DNA of 13,529 nucleotides, from assembly GCA_016791285.1 (NCBI GenBank), contig JAEUMX010000101.1, positions 1 to 13,529 on the forward strand, written 5' to 3'. Numbering within the stretch: the first letter of the stretch is position 1; every line of letters begins with the position of its first letter. The notes beneath the pieces were generated by a model. That model ran no database searches. It was not told the origin of the DNA and was given only the letters and a program-made list of their open reading frames with translations. Source of the DNA: Burkholderiales bacterium (GTDB lineage: Bacteria; Pseudomonadota; Gammaproteobacteria; Burkholderiales; JAEUMW01). A program made the translations under genes and the position numbers. Below, in pieces: positions 1 to 6,312 of this stretch.

Positions 1-854
1 GCCACCATGATGTCGAGCGCCTGCTGCGACAGGTAGACGTTGTGGGGCTTGCCGGCCTTCATGCGGCTCTTCGGAATCGTCCAGACGGCGTTCTCGAAGT
101 CGACCTCGTCCCAGGTGGCCTCGATCAGTTCGCTCTTGCGCACGAGCGTCAGCAGGATCAGACGCAGCGCCAGGCGGATGGTCGGCAGGGTCGCGGTGGC
201 GTCCAGCACCCGGTGCATGACGCGGATCTCGGACGGCGACAGCGCACGGTCCTTGGCCACGAAGGTGGCGATCGATGAGGGGCCGACTTCGTCCGCGGGA
301 TTCGGCGCCTTCTCCCCGTGCAGCGCCGCGAAACCGAACACCTGCTTGACGATGTCGCGCACGTGCACGGCGGTGGCCGGCGCGCCGCGCGCCTTGACCT
401 TGGCGCACAGGTTGCGCAGGTCCTCCGCGCCGATCTCGGCCATCAGCCGGTTGCGGAACACCGGCATGATGTCGCGGTCGATGATGCTCTTGCGCATCGA
501 CTTGGTGCTCTCGGCCATCCTCGCTTCTTCCAGCCAGCGCTTCGTGAACTCCTCGAAGGTCTTGGCCTCGGCTGTCCTGAGCTTCTCGCGCTGCTTCTCC
601 TGGGAGGGAGACCGGCCTTCTGCGATCGCCTTGCGCGCTTCCACGCAGCGCTCACGCGCCATCAGAAGCGAGATCCCGTCCTTCGATCCGTAGCGGCCGA
701 TCGTGAGGGTCTCCCGCCGGCCGTTGAGCCGGTAGTCGAGACGGAACGTGATCGTGCCCCTGGGGGAGACGGTCACGTACATCCCGTCCCGGTCGGCGAT
801 CTTGTAGGTGGTGGCCTGGGGCTTGATGCCCCTGAGCGTGCCATCGGACAGCAT
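1..854 (-). CDS. P4-type tyrosine integrase (N-terminal 284 residues, cut by window edge)
   Basis: Site-specific recombinase that would insert and excise a genomic island. The visible part has a DUF4102-type arm-binding domain (about residues 1-85, with the typical YRLNGRRETLTIGRYG stretch). A SAM-like core-binding domain follows (about 97-185), then the start of the catalytic domain. There, Arg239 in TLVRKSELIEATW is the first catalytic arginine, and Lys266 in RMKAGKPHNVYLS fits the beta-hairpin lysine. The HxxR box and the nucleophilic tyrosine would lie left of position 1, so activity cannot be judged. The start is ATG at 854-852, preceded by a strong AGGAGGGA ribosome-binding site (861-868) six bases upstream. 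The gene lies 297 bp downstream of guaA in the same orientation, with repeats in between that look like its own binding sites. This layout indicates an island inserted at guaA and extending leftward. Family assignment is confident; the intact or broken state is unknown. Confidence 0.93.
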   Translation of the reverse strand, partial: MLSDGTLRGIKPQATTYKIADRDGMYVTVSPRGTITFRLDYRLNGRRETLTIGRYGSKDGISLLMARERCVEARKAIAEGRSPSQEKQREKLRTAEAKTFEEFTKRWLEEARMAESTKSMRKSIIDRDIMPVFRNRLMAEIGAEDLRNLCAKVKARGAPATAVHVRDIVKQVFGFAALHGEKAPNPADEVGPSSIATFVAKDRALSPSEIRVMHRVLDATATLPTIRLALRLILLTLVRKSELIEATWDEVDFENAVWTIPKSRMKAGKPHNVYLSQQALDIMV

Positions 855-878
855 CGGCAGTCCCTCCTCTCGGAGGAA

Positions 879-1035
879 TTTTACCGTCACGATGTTTTTG
901 CCGCTACAACTGCGTTAAGTGGTTGATCTGTATTGGTTTTATGCACATTTTTTTACCGTCAATGACTTCGAAGCGCTGACGGTAAAAAATTTTGAGGGTG
1001 TCCGTGCCAGATTTTTACCGTCAGATTTACCGTCA
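879..1035. repeat. Five copies of TGACGGTAAA between integrase and guaA
   Basis: The ten-base element TGACGGTAAA occurs five times. Four copies read on the minus strand (879-889, 951-961, 1013-1023, 1026-1035), mostly extended by a further A. One copy reads on the plus strand (977-987). The last two minus-strand copies are a close tandem pair. The copy at 879-889 sits 10 bp upstream of the integrase ribosome-binding site. Repeated short elements next to a tyrosine integrase gene commonly act as arm-type binding sites for the N-terminal domain, and here they could also let the integrase repress itself. That role is inferred; the repeats are directly visible. Confidence 0.8.
949..989. repeat. 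13-bp perfect inverted repeat made from two opposed TGACGGTAAA elements
   Basis: TTTTTTACCGTCA (949-961) is exactly complementary to TGACGGTAAAAAA (977-989), with a 15-base loop that contains the palindrome TTCGAA (967-972). On either strand the stem is followed by a run of A/T, so as RNA it could terminate transcription. As DNA it presents two head-to-head integrase-type sites. It lies between guaA and the integrase gene, where both a stop to guaA read-through and recombinase binding would make sense. The sequence does not decide between them. Confidence 0.6.
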
Positions 1036-1053
1036 AACTGAAGGGCATCCCCC

Positions 1054-1147
1054 CGATAGATGTCGATTGATCTCGACAGACGTTATCTATACGGGACAAC
1101 AACTTAGGATCGCTTTCCGATAGACTTCGATAGACCCTGAAAGACGC
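1054..1147. repeat. Two clusters of 10-bp phased CGATAGAC-like repeats
   Basis: Cluster one is three consecutive ten-mers at 1054-1083 (CGATAGATGT, CGATTGATCT, CGACAGACGT). Cluster two is three at 1118-1147 (CGATAGACTT, CGATAGACCC, TGAAAGACGC). The period of one helical turn puts every copy on the same face of the DNA, and the clusters are offset by 64 bp. Cluster two abuts the guaA stop codon, where the attachment site is expected. They may be recombinase or accessory-protein sites, or remnants of repeated insertions at this site. No function can be assigned from sequence alone. Confidence 0.55.
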
Positions 1148-1180
1148 CGAATCATTCCCACTCGATCGTGGCCGGCGGCT
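1141..1180. other. Probable island attachment site (att) in the guaA 3' end
   Basis: The guaA 3' end is a known recurrent insertion site for genomic islands carrying a P4-type integrase. Here an integrase of that type lies directly downstream of guaA and in the same direction. The insertion leaves guaA with an intact, conserved C-terminus (ending PPATIEWE), as expected when the att core duplicates the last codons of the target gene. The second att copy would be at the far island border, left of this window, so the core length cannot be measured here. The boundaries given are approximate. Confidence 0.5.
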
Positions 1181-2714
1181 TCGAGGAGATGTCGTAGGTC
1201 ACACGGTTGATCCCGCGCACCTCGTTGATGATCCGGTTCGCGACGCGCCCGAGCAGGTCGTGCGGCAGCTCTGCCCAGTGCGCGGTCATGAAGTCGGTGG
1301 TCTGCACTGCCCGCAGGGCGACCACGTGCTCGTAGGTGCGGCCGTCTCCCATCACGCCCACGGAACGCACCGGCAGGAATACCGCGAATGCCTGCGCAAT
1401 CCGGTCGTACCAATCCGCCGCACGCAGCTCTTCGATGAAAATGGCATCAGCCCGGCGAAGCAGCTCGGCGTACTCTTCCCGCACCTCGCCGAGGATCCGC
1501 ACCCCGAGTCCCGGTCCCGGAAACGGATGGCGGAAGACGCTCTCGTGCGGCAGGCCGAGCGCGATGCCGAGCTCCCGGACCTCGTCCTTGAAGAGTTCCC
1601 GCAACGGCTCGAGCAAGCGCAGATGCAGCGTCTCGGGCAGGCCGCCCACGTTGTGATGCGACTTGATGGTGTGGGCCTTCTTCGTGCCGGCTCCCGCCGA
1701 CTCGATGACGTCGGGGTAGATCGTGCCTTGCGCCAGCCACTTCACCTGCGGGAACTCACGCGCCTCGCGCTGGAACACTTCCACGAAGACGCGGCCGATG
1801 ACGCGGCGCTTCTCTTCCGGGTCATCGATGCCGGCGAGCGCGGAGAGAAATTCATTGCGCGCATCGACATGCACGACCTTCACGCCCAGGTCGCGGGCGA
1901 AGGTCTGCATGACCTGCTCCGCCTCGTCGAGCCGCAGCAAACCGTTGTCGACGAAGACGGCCACGAGTTGGTCGCCGATGGCCCGGTGGATGAGCGCTGC
2001 CGCCACGGACGAGTCGACCCCGCCGGAGAGGCCGAGAAGGACGTGATCGTCGCCGACCTCGGAACGGATGCGACCGATGGCCTCGTCGACGTAGCGGGGC
2101 ATGGTCCAGTCGTAACCCAGACCGCAAATCTCGTGCACGAAGCGACCGAGGATCGCCTTCCCCTGCAGCGTGTGGGTGACTTCGGGATGGAATTGAAGCG
2201 CGTAGTACCCGCGACTCTCGTCGGCCATGCCCGCGATCGGCGTCGAGGCGTTGCCGGCGATCACCTTGAATCCGGGCGGCAGCGCGGTGACCTTGTCACC
2301 GTGGCTCATCCAGACGTCGAGCAGGCCGTGACCGGACTCGCTGACCCGATCTTCGATGTGACGCAGCAGACGCGAATGACCCCGAGCGCGAACTTCTGCG
2401 TACCCGAACTCGCGAATGACACCGGTCTCGACCCCACCGCCGAGCTGGGCTGCCATGGTCTGCATGCCGTAGCAGATGCCGAGCACGGGGACGCCGAGCT
2501 CGAATACGACCTGCGGGGCGCGCGGCGTACCGCCTTCCGTTACCGATGCCGGACTGCCCGAAAGAATGATGCCGGCAGGTGCAAACTCACGAATGAAGAC
2601 ATCGGATACGTCGCAGGGATGGAGCTCGCAGTAGACGTTCTCCTCCCGCACGCGACGAGCGATCAGCTGACTGTACTGGGAGCCGAAGTCCAGGATGAGG
2701 ATGCGGTCGTGCAT
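1152..2714 (-). CDS. guaA: GMP synthase (glutamine-hydrolysing)
   Basis: Cytoplasmic enzyme that aminates XMP to GMP using glutamine and ATP, the last step of GMP synthesis. At 520 residues it is about the family's usual length. The N-terminal class I glutamine amidotransferase domain (about 1-200) has the nucleophile Cys81 in GICYGMQ and the His176/Glu178 pair in QFHPE. The ATP-pyrophosphatase domain follows, with its PP-loop LSGGVDSS at 229-236. The C-terminal dimerisation domain closes with KPPATIEWE. All key residues are present. It lies 81 bp downstream of guaB in the same direction, the usual guaBA operon. The ribosome-binding site is weak, but the start at 2714 matches the family N-terminus ([20 protein letters not shown]). 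Its 3' end borders a genomic-island integrase region. Confidence 0.98.
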   Translation of the reverse strand: MHDRILILDFGSQYSQLIARRVREENVYCELHPCDVSDVFIREFAPAGIILSGSPASVTEGGTPRAPQVVFELGVPVLGICYGMQTMAAQLGGGVETGVIREFGYAEVRARGHSRLLRHIEDRVSESGHGLLDVWMSHGDKVTALPPGFKVIAGNASTPIAGMADESRGYYALQFHPEVTHTLQGKAILGRFVHEICGLGYDWTMPRYVDEAIGRIRSEVGDDHVLLGLSGGVDSSVAAALIHRAIGDQLVAVFVDNGLLRLDEAEQVMQTFARDLGVKVVHVDARNEFLSALAGIDDPEEKRRVIGRVFVEVFQREAREFPQVKWLAQGTIYPDVIESAGAGTKKAHTIKSHHNVGGLPETLHLRLLEPLRELFKDEVRELGIALGLPHESVFRHPFPGPGLGVRILGEVREEYAELLRRADAIFIEELRAADWYDRIAQAFAVFLPVRSVGVMGDGRTYEHVVALRAVQTTDFMTAHWAELPHDLLGRVANRIINEVRGINRVTYDISSKPPATIEWE

Positions 2715-2795
2715 GCAGCGTCCACCGTAAGGATCAGGCGAGTGCGAAGCAGAAAGGGAAAGCTTTCGCGCGGGGCAGAGGCTTGGCCGTCCACT

Positions 2796-4259
2796 TCACT
2801 CGATGCGGTAGTTCGGAGCTTCCTTGGTGATCTGCACGTCGTGGACATGCGACTCGCGCACGCCTGCCGCGGTGATCTCGACGAACTCCGCCCGCTGGTG
2901 GAACTCCTGCACCGTGCCGCACCCGAGATAGCCCATGCTCGAACGCACACCGCCCACGAGCTGATGAATTACCGCGACGACGGAGCCCTTGTACGGCACC
3001 CGCCCCTCCACGCCTTCGGGCACGTACTTTTCGGTGCTGTCCTGAGCATCCTGAAAGTAGCGATCGCTCGATCCCTGCTGCATTGCCCCGAGCGATCCCA
3101 TCCCTCGATAGGTCTTGTAGGAGCGCCCCTGGAACAGCTCGATTTCGCCCGGGGATTCCTCGGTACCCGCGAAGAGCCCCCCCAGCATGACGCTGTGTGC
3201 TCCGGCAGCGAGCGCTTTGGCGATGTCTCCCGAGAAGCGGATGCCGCCGTCCGCGATCAGCGGAACGCCGCTGCCGGCGAGCGCCTGCGCGACATCCCGG
3301 ATGGCGGTGATCTGCGGAATTCCGACCCCGGCAACGATGCGAGTCGTGCAGATGGAGCCCGGCCCGATCCCGACCTTGACACCGTCCGCGCCCTGGTCGG
3401 CCAAGGCTCGCGCGGCCGCGGCGGTCGCGATGTTGCCGCCGATCACCTGCAACTGCGGAAAGCTCCGCTTCACCCAGCGAATGCGGTTGAGCACACCTTG
3501 CGAGTGCCCGTGAGCGGTGTCCACCACGAGCACGTCGACCCCGGCTTCCACGAGCGCCGCAGCGCGCTCCTCCGTTCCCTCGCCGACACCGATTGCAGCG
3601 CCGACGCGCAGCTGTCCGAGCTGATCCTTCGAAGCCAGGGGATGCTCGCTCGATTTGAGGATGTCCTTGACCGTGATCAGCCCGCGCAGCTCGAAGTCGC
3701 CGTTCACCACCAGCACGCGCTCGAGACGGTGACGATGCATGAGCGCCATCGCCTCGTCGCGGCTCGCACCCTCGCGCACCGTCACCAGACGATCGCGCGG
3801 CGTCATGATGTTGCGGACCGGCTGGTCGAGGTTGCTTTCGAACCGCAGGTCGCGGTTGGTGACGATGCCCACCACGCGGCCCGCCTCGTCGATCACCGGC
3901 AGCCCGCTGATCTTGTACTGACGGGTGAGGCTCAACACGTCACGCACCGTCATGTCGGGACGGACCGTGATCGGATCCTTCACCACCCCGCTCTCGAAGC
4001 GCTTCACCTTCGCCACTTCCGCCGCCTGGAGCTTGGCGGACATGTTCTTGTGAATGATGCCGATGCCCCCTTCCTGCGCCAGCGCGATCGCCAGGCGGCC
4101 TTCCGTGACCGTATCCATGGCCGCGGACACGATCGGGAGGTTGAGGGTGATGTTTCGGGTCAGCGCCGAAACCAGACTTACGTCTCCGGGCAGGACCGTG
4201 GAATGGGCGGGGACGAGGGACACGTCATCGAAGGTGAGCGCCCGCTGAATGAGTCGCAT
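2796..4259 (-). CDS. guaB: IMP dehydrogenase
   Basis: NAD-dependent oxidation of IMP to XMP, the committed step toward guanine nucleotides. At 487 residues it is full length. The TIM-barrel catalytic domain is interrupted by a pair of CBS domains at about 93-205, the regulatory nucleotide-binding module. The catalytic loop GPGSICTTR carries Cys304, and the mobile flap contains Arg400-Tyr401 (SSDRYFQD) after the RGMGSLGAM stretch. The start at 4259 fits the family N-terminus ([20 protein letters not shown]). It is the first gene of the guaBA operon, with a near-perfect promoter just upstream and a very short predicted leader. Its product feeds directly into the neighbouring guaA enzyme. Nothing unusual was seen. 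Confidence 0.98.
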   Translation of the reverse strand: MRLIQRALTFDDVSLVPAHSTVLPGDVSLVSALTRNITLNLPIVSAAMDTVTEGRLAIALAQEGGIGIIHKNMSAKLQAAEVAKVKRFESGVVKDPITVRPDMTVRDVLSLTRQYKISGLPVIDEAGRVVGIVTNRDLRFESNLDQPVRNIMTPRDRLVTVREGASRDEAMALMHRHRLERVLVVNGDFELRGLITVKDILKSSEHPLASKDQLGQLRVGAAIGVGEGTEERAAALVEAGVDVLVVDTAHGHSQGVLNRIRWVKRSFPQLQVIGGNIATAAAARALADQGADGVKVGIGPGSICTTRIVAGVGIPQITAIRDVAQALAGSGVPLIADGGIRFSGDIAKALAAGAHSVMLGGLFAGTEESPGEIELFQGRSYKTYRGMGSLGAMQQGSSDRYFQDAQDSTEKYVPEGVEGRVPYKGSVVAVIHQLVGGVRSSMGYLGCGTVQEFHQRAEFVEITAAGVRESHVHDVQITKEAPNYRIE

Positions 4260-4282
4260 GATGGGACCTGCGCAAAGAGCGC

Positions 4283-4312
4283 ATTATACGGTCCGCCAGA
4301 ATCCCCGGTAAA
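4283..4312 (-). promoter_or_regulatory. Probable sigma70-type promoter of guaBA
   Basis: On the minus strand a perfect TATAAT -10 box (4288-4283) is preceded, after 18 bases, by TTTACC (4312-4307) as a fair -35 box. Transcription would begin around 4276, leaving a leader of under 20 bases before the guaB ATG at 4259. This is the best-matching promoter I noticed in the window. Confidence 0.7.
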
Positions 4313-4367
4313 CGCCGCGGGCAACCTGCCCCCGGCGCCGTCGCGACCGATGGCGTGTTACTTGCCT

Positions 4368-4404
4368 CCGACCGATCCGACCCGATCGGCCCGCAGTCGG
4401 TCGG
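4368..4404. repeat. Dyad in the guaB / DUF4124 divergent spacer
   Basis: CCGACCGA (4368-4375) and TCGGTCGG (4397-4404) are exact inverted copies. A further, shorter CCGAT/ATCGG pairing lies inside. It is in the 201-bp region between the divergent guaB and DUF4124 genes, about 57 bp upstream of the latter's start. It could be an operator or a hairpin in the DUF4124 leader. Apart from this and the guaB promoter, I see nothing in that spacer. Confidence 0.35.
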
Positions 4405-4460
4405 GAGTCCGGATGCCCGCACAGCCATCAGGCGCCCGCTTCGACGGAAGGAGACCCCCC

Positions 4461-4949
4461 ATGCGTTTACGCACGTTCGCCCTCGCCGCCCTTTTGCTCC
4501 CCGCAGCGGCAACGGCCCAGATCTATCAGTGGAAGGATGCCAACGGCAAGGTCCATTACTCGGATCAGCCGCCACCCGCCGCGGCAAAGCAGGAACGCAC
4601 CTTCACACCGCGTCTGGCGCCCGCCGCCGCGGCCCCGGCGTCCGACGACGCGCCCCCGGCGGCCGCTTCCCTGCAGGAGCAGGAGGCCGCCTTCAAGCAG
4701 CGGCAGGTCGAGCAGGAGGAAGCGAAAGCCCAGCAAGAGAAGGAGGCTGCCACGGCGAACGAGCGCAAACGCAACTGTGATCTCGCCAAGGGCAACCTCA
4801 GGAACCTGCAGGTTGGCGGCCGCCAGGTACGCTTCGACCCCAAGACCGGAGACCGCGCCTATCTGTCGGAAGCCGAGCTCGCCCAGACGGTGAAGGACGC
4901 AGAGCGGGCGGTCGAAGAATGGTGCAATTCGCAAACCGCACAGCGCTGA
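4461..4949 (+). CDS. Secreted DUF4124 domain protein
   Basis: 162-residue exported protein of unknown function. A signal peptide (residues 1-19, cleavage after ATA) is followed immediately by the DUF4124 signature IYQWKDANGKVHYSDQPP, a short beta-rich domain common in envelope proteins of beta- and gammaproteobacteria. An Ala/Pro-rich linker (about 48-70) leads into a Glu/Gln/Lys-rich helix likely to be a coiled coil (71-103). The C-terminal part has two cysteines, Cys106 and Cys155, that could pair in the periplasm. The start at 4461 is chosen because of the signal peptide and the GGAAGGAGA ribosome-binding site (4447-4455). It is divergent from guaB and convergent with rnfH. The domain call is firm; the role is unknown. 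Confidence 0.92.
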   Translation: MRLRTFALAALLLPAAATAQIYQWKDANGKVHYSDQPPPAAAKQERTFTPRLAPAAAAPASDDAPPAAASLQEQEAAFKQRQVEQEEAKAQQEKEAATANERKRNCDLAKGNLRNLQVGGRQVRFDPKTGDRAYLSEAELAQTVKDAERAVEEWCNSQTAQR

Positions 4950-4978
4950 CCCGCGATCGGGTTCGCGGCGCTCAGCGC
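4943..4978. terminator. Hairpin shared by the convergent DUF4124 and rnfH ends
   Basis: GCGCTGA (4943-4949) pairs with TCAGCGC (4972-4978), and inside it CCGCG (4951-4955) pairs with CGCGG (4964-4968). The outer arms contain the stop codons of both genes in mirror position: TGA at 4947-4949 on plus and TGA at 4974-4972 on minus. There is no T-run, so it would be a weak or rho-assisted bidirectional terminator. The structure is visible; its activity is inferred. Confidence 0.4.
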
Positions 4979-5271
4979 AGGGCGCCACCGCGGACCCTTC
5001 CCGCCTTTTCCCTCGCCCTCTGGCGCCGCGCTTCTTTCGCGTCCGCCACGAGAGGCCGATAGATCTCCACTCGATCCCGGTCGCGCAGCAGCGTGTCGAG
5101 CCGCGCCGGCCGGCCGAATACGCCGACGCTCGCGCTCGTGAGGTCGACCTCCGGATGCTGTGCGAGGATGCCGGAGGCTCGAATCGCATCGGCCACCCGG
5201 GCACCCTGCCGCAACTGCACGCACACCACGATCTGCTCACCGGGCGGCGCGTAGGCGACCTCCACCCTCAT
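4972..5271 (-). CDS. rnfH: RnfH/RatB family protein (UPF0125)
   Basis: Small ubiquitin-like-fold (beta-grasp) protein of 99 residues, close to the E. coli length. Family hallmarks are VEVAYAPP at the N-terminus, DAIRASGIL (28-36), VGVFGRPARLDTLLRDRDRVEIYRPL (49-74, recognised as a whole) and a basic tail. The biochemical role is not settled in any organism; the name comes from association with rnf genes in some genomes, and it is also called RatB. It follows ratA in the same direction. The start at 5271 leaves a 14-base gap. An alternative in-frame ATG at 5289 would overlap the ratA stop codon as ATGA and add six residues, which would suit translational coupling; neither start has a strong ribosome-binding site. 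Confidence 0.93.
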   Translation of the reverse strand: MRVEVAYAPPGEQIVVCVQLRQGARVADAIRASGILAQHPEVDLTSASVGVFGRPARLDTLLRDRDRVEIYRPLVADAKEARRQRAREKAGRVRGGALR

Positions 5272-5285
5272 GCACGCAGCCTGCA

Positions 5286-5720
5286 TCATTCCGGGTAGGT
5301 CTGCTCGGCCCGCCGCGTGAAAGCGTCGACGAACGTGCTGGCGATATGGTGAAACACGGGCCCGACGAGCTTTTCCAGGACCTTGCTCGAGAACTCGTAC
5401 TCGATGCGGAAGTCGATCTTGCAGGCGGCATCGCCCAGCGGAACGAAACGCCAGGTGCCGTGCAATCGTCTGAACGGGCCGCTCACCAGGCGAATGTCGA
5501 TCATGCGCGGACGCTGGTTGGCGTTCTCGGTGCTGAAGCTCTGCTTCACGCCGTGGTAGTTGATCTGAAGCGTGGCGCGCGTCGTCTTCTCGTCCCGAAA
5601 GTCGACGTGCGCCTTGCCGCACCAGGGCAGAAACTCCGGATAACGCTCCGGCTCCTCGACGAGGTCGTACATCTGCTCCGGTGTAAAGGGCACGAGGACA
5701 GTTTTTTCGACTAGAGCCAT
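5286..5720 (-). CDS. ratA: RatA / COQ10-type START-like protein
   Basis: 144-residue protein of the polyketide cyclase/START-like superfamily, the bacterial RatA and mitochondrial Coq10 family. Characteristic features are the N-terminal strand [20 protein letters not shown], the YPEFLPWC motif (27-34), and the terminal helix beginning [21 protein letters not shown]. Coq10 relatives bind ubiquinone and help its delivery to respiratory complexes. E. coli RatA was described as inhibiting 70S ribosome assembly in a toxin context, so the physiological role is disputed. It is divergent from smpB (84-bp spacer) and upstream of rnfH, the standard conserved neighbourhood. The start at 5720 matches the family N-terminus; no clear ribosome-binding site is seen. 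Confidence 0.94.
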   Translation of the reverse strand: MALVEKTVLVPFTPEQMYDLVEEPERYPEFLPWCGKAHVDFRDEKTTRATLQINYHGVKQSFSTENANQRPRMIDIRLVSGPFRRLHGTWRFVPLGDAACKIDFRIEYEFSSKVLEKLVGPVFHHIASTFVDAFTRRAEQTYPE

Positions 5721-5804
5721 GAGCGTCCGAATGGTTTGCGCGGCCCGTCTTCGACCTCCGGGTCGGTAGCGACACCGCGTGCGTTTCTGTGCAACACTTC
5801 CTCC

Positions 5805-6245
5805 ATGAGCATCGTACAAAACAAGAAGGCGTTCCACGACTACTTCATCGAGGAGCGCCTCGAAGCCGGCATCGCGCTCGAAGGGTGGGAAGTGAAGGCG
5901 ATCCGCGCTGGGCGCGCGCAGCTGAAGGAGGCCTACGTGGTAGTCCGCAGCGAGGAGGTCTTCCTCATCGGCTGCCACATCACGCCACTGCTGGCGGCAT
6001 CGACACATATCGCACCCGATCCCACGCGCACCCGGAAGCTGCTGCTCCATGGCGAGGAGATCCGCAGGCTGATCGGCAAGGTGGAGCGCGCCGGTTACAC
6101 ACTCCTCCCGCTCGATATGCATTACAGCCGTGGGCGCGTGAAGCTGGCGGTCGGGCTCGCGAAGGGCAAGAAGCAGTACGACAAGAGGCAGGCCGAACGC
6201 GAGCGCGAGTGGCAGCGGGACAAACAGCGTCTCATGCGCGCATGA
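5805..6245 (+). CDS. smpB: SsrA-binding protein SmpB
   Basis: RNA-binding partner of tmRNA in trans-translation, needed to rescue stalled ribosomes. At 146 residues it is slightly shorter than the E. coli protein. The OB-fold core begins with the signature [21 protein letters not shown] (11-31), continues with [13 protein letters not shown], and ends in the basic tail [19 protein letters not shown]. The tail becomes helical in the ribosomal mRNA channel. The start at 5805 ([13 protein letters not shown]) matches the family. It is divergent from ratA; the 84-bp spacer must hold both promoters, but no strong boxes are evident. It ends convergently with the downstream receptor gene, 67 bp away, without a clear terminator. 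Confidence 0.97.
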   Translation: MSIVQNKKAFHDYFIEERLEAGIALEGWEVKAIRAGRAQLKEAYVVVRSEEVFLIGCHITPLLAASTHIAPDPTRTRKLLLHGEEIRRLIGKVERAGYTLLPLDMHYSRGRVKLAVGLAKGKKQYDKRQAEREREWQRDKQRLMRA

Positions 6246-6312
6246 TCGGAGCGCAGCTTCGCGCGCGCTGCAGTGTACCGCGCGGCTACCAACCTCGTAC
6301 CATTGGCCCCGC

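Noticed and set aside
40..926. Open plus-strand frames opposite the integrase
   Set aside because: The minus strand encodes a clear integrase through this stretch; the plus-strand translations are low-complexity Arg/Ser- or His-rich and match nothing I recognise.
879..1147. CRISPR-like array
   Set aside because: Repeats are only 10-11 bp, differ in orientation and have irregular spacing; there are no unique spacers of constant length and no cas genes.
855..1151. A tRNA gene as the integrase target
   Set aside because: P4-type integrases often use tRNA genes, but no cloverleaf or TTCGANNC arm was found in the spacer; guaA is the better target.
1260..4949. A 1229-codon open plus-strand frame spanning antisense guaA and guaB and running into the DUF4124 gene
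   Set aside because: It is antisense to two universally conserved enzymes, its composition is Arg/His/Asp-rich as expected from the reverse of GC-rich codons, and only the last 162 codons form a recognisable protein with its own signal peptide and ribosome-binding site.
6246..6312. Terminator between the convergent smpB and receptor genes
   Set aside because: Only short, imperfect GC pairings (GCGC-rich) without a T-run; not enough to call.
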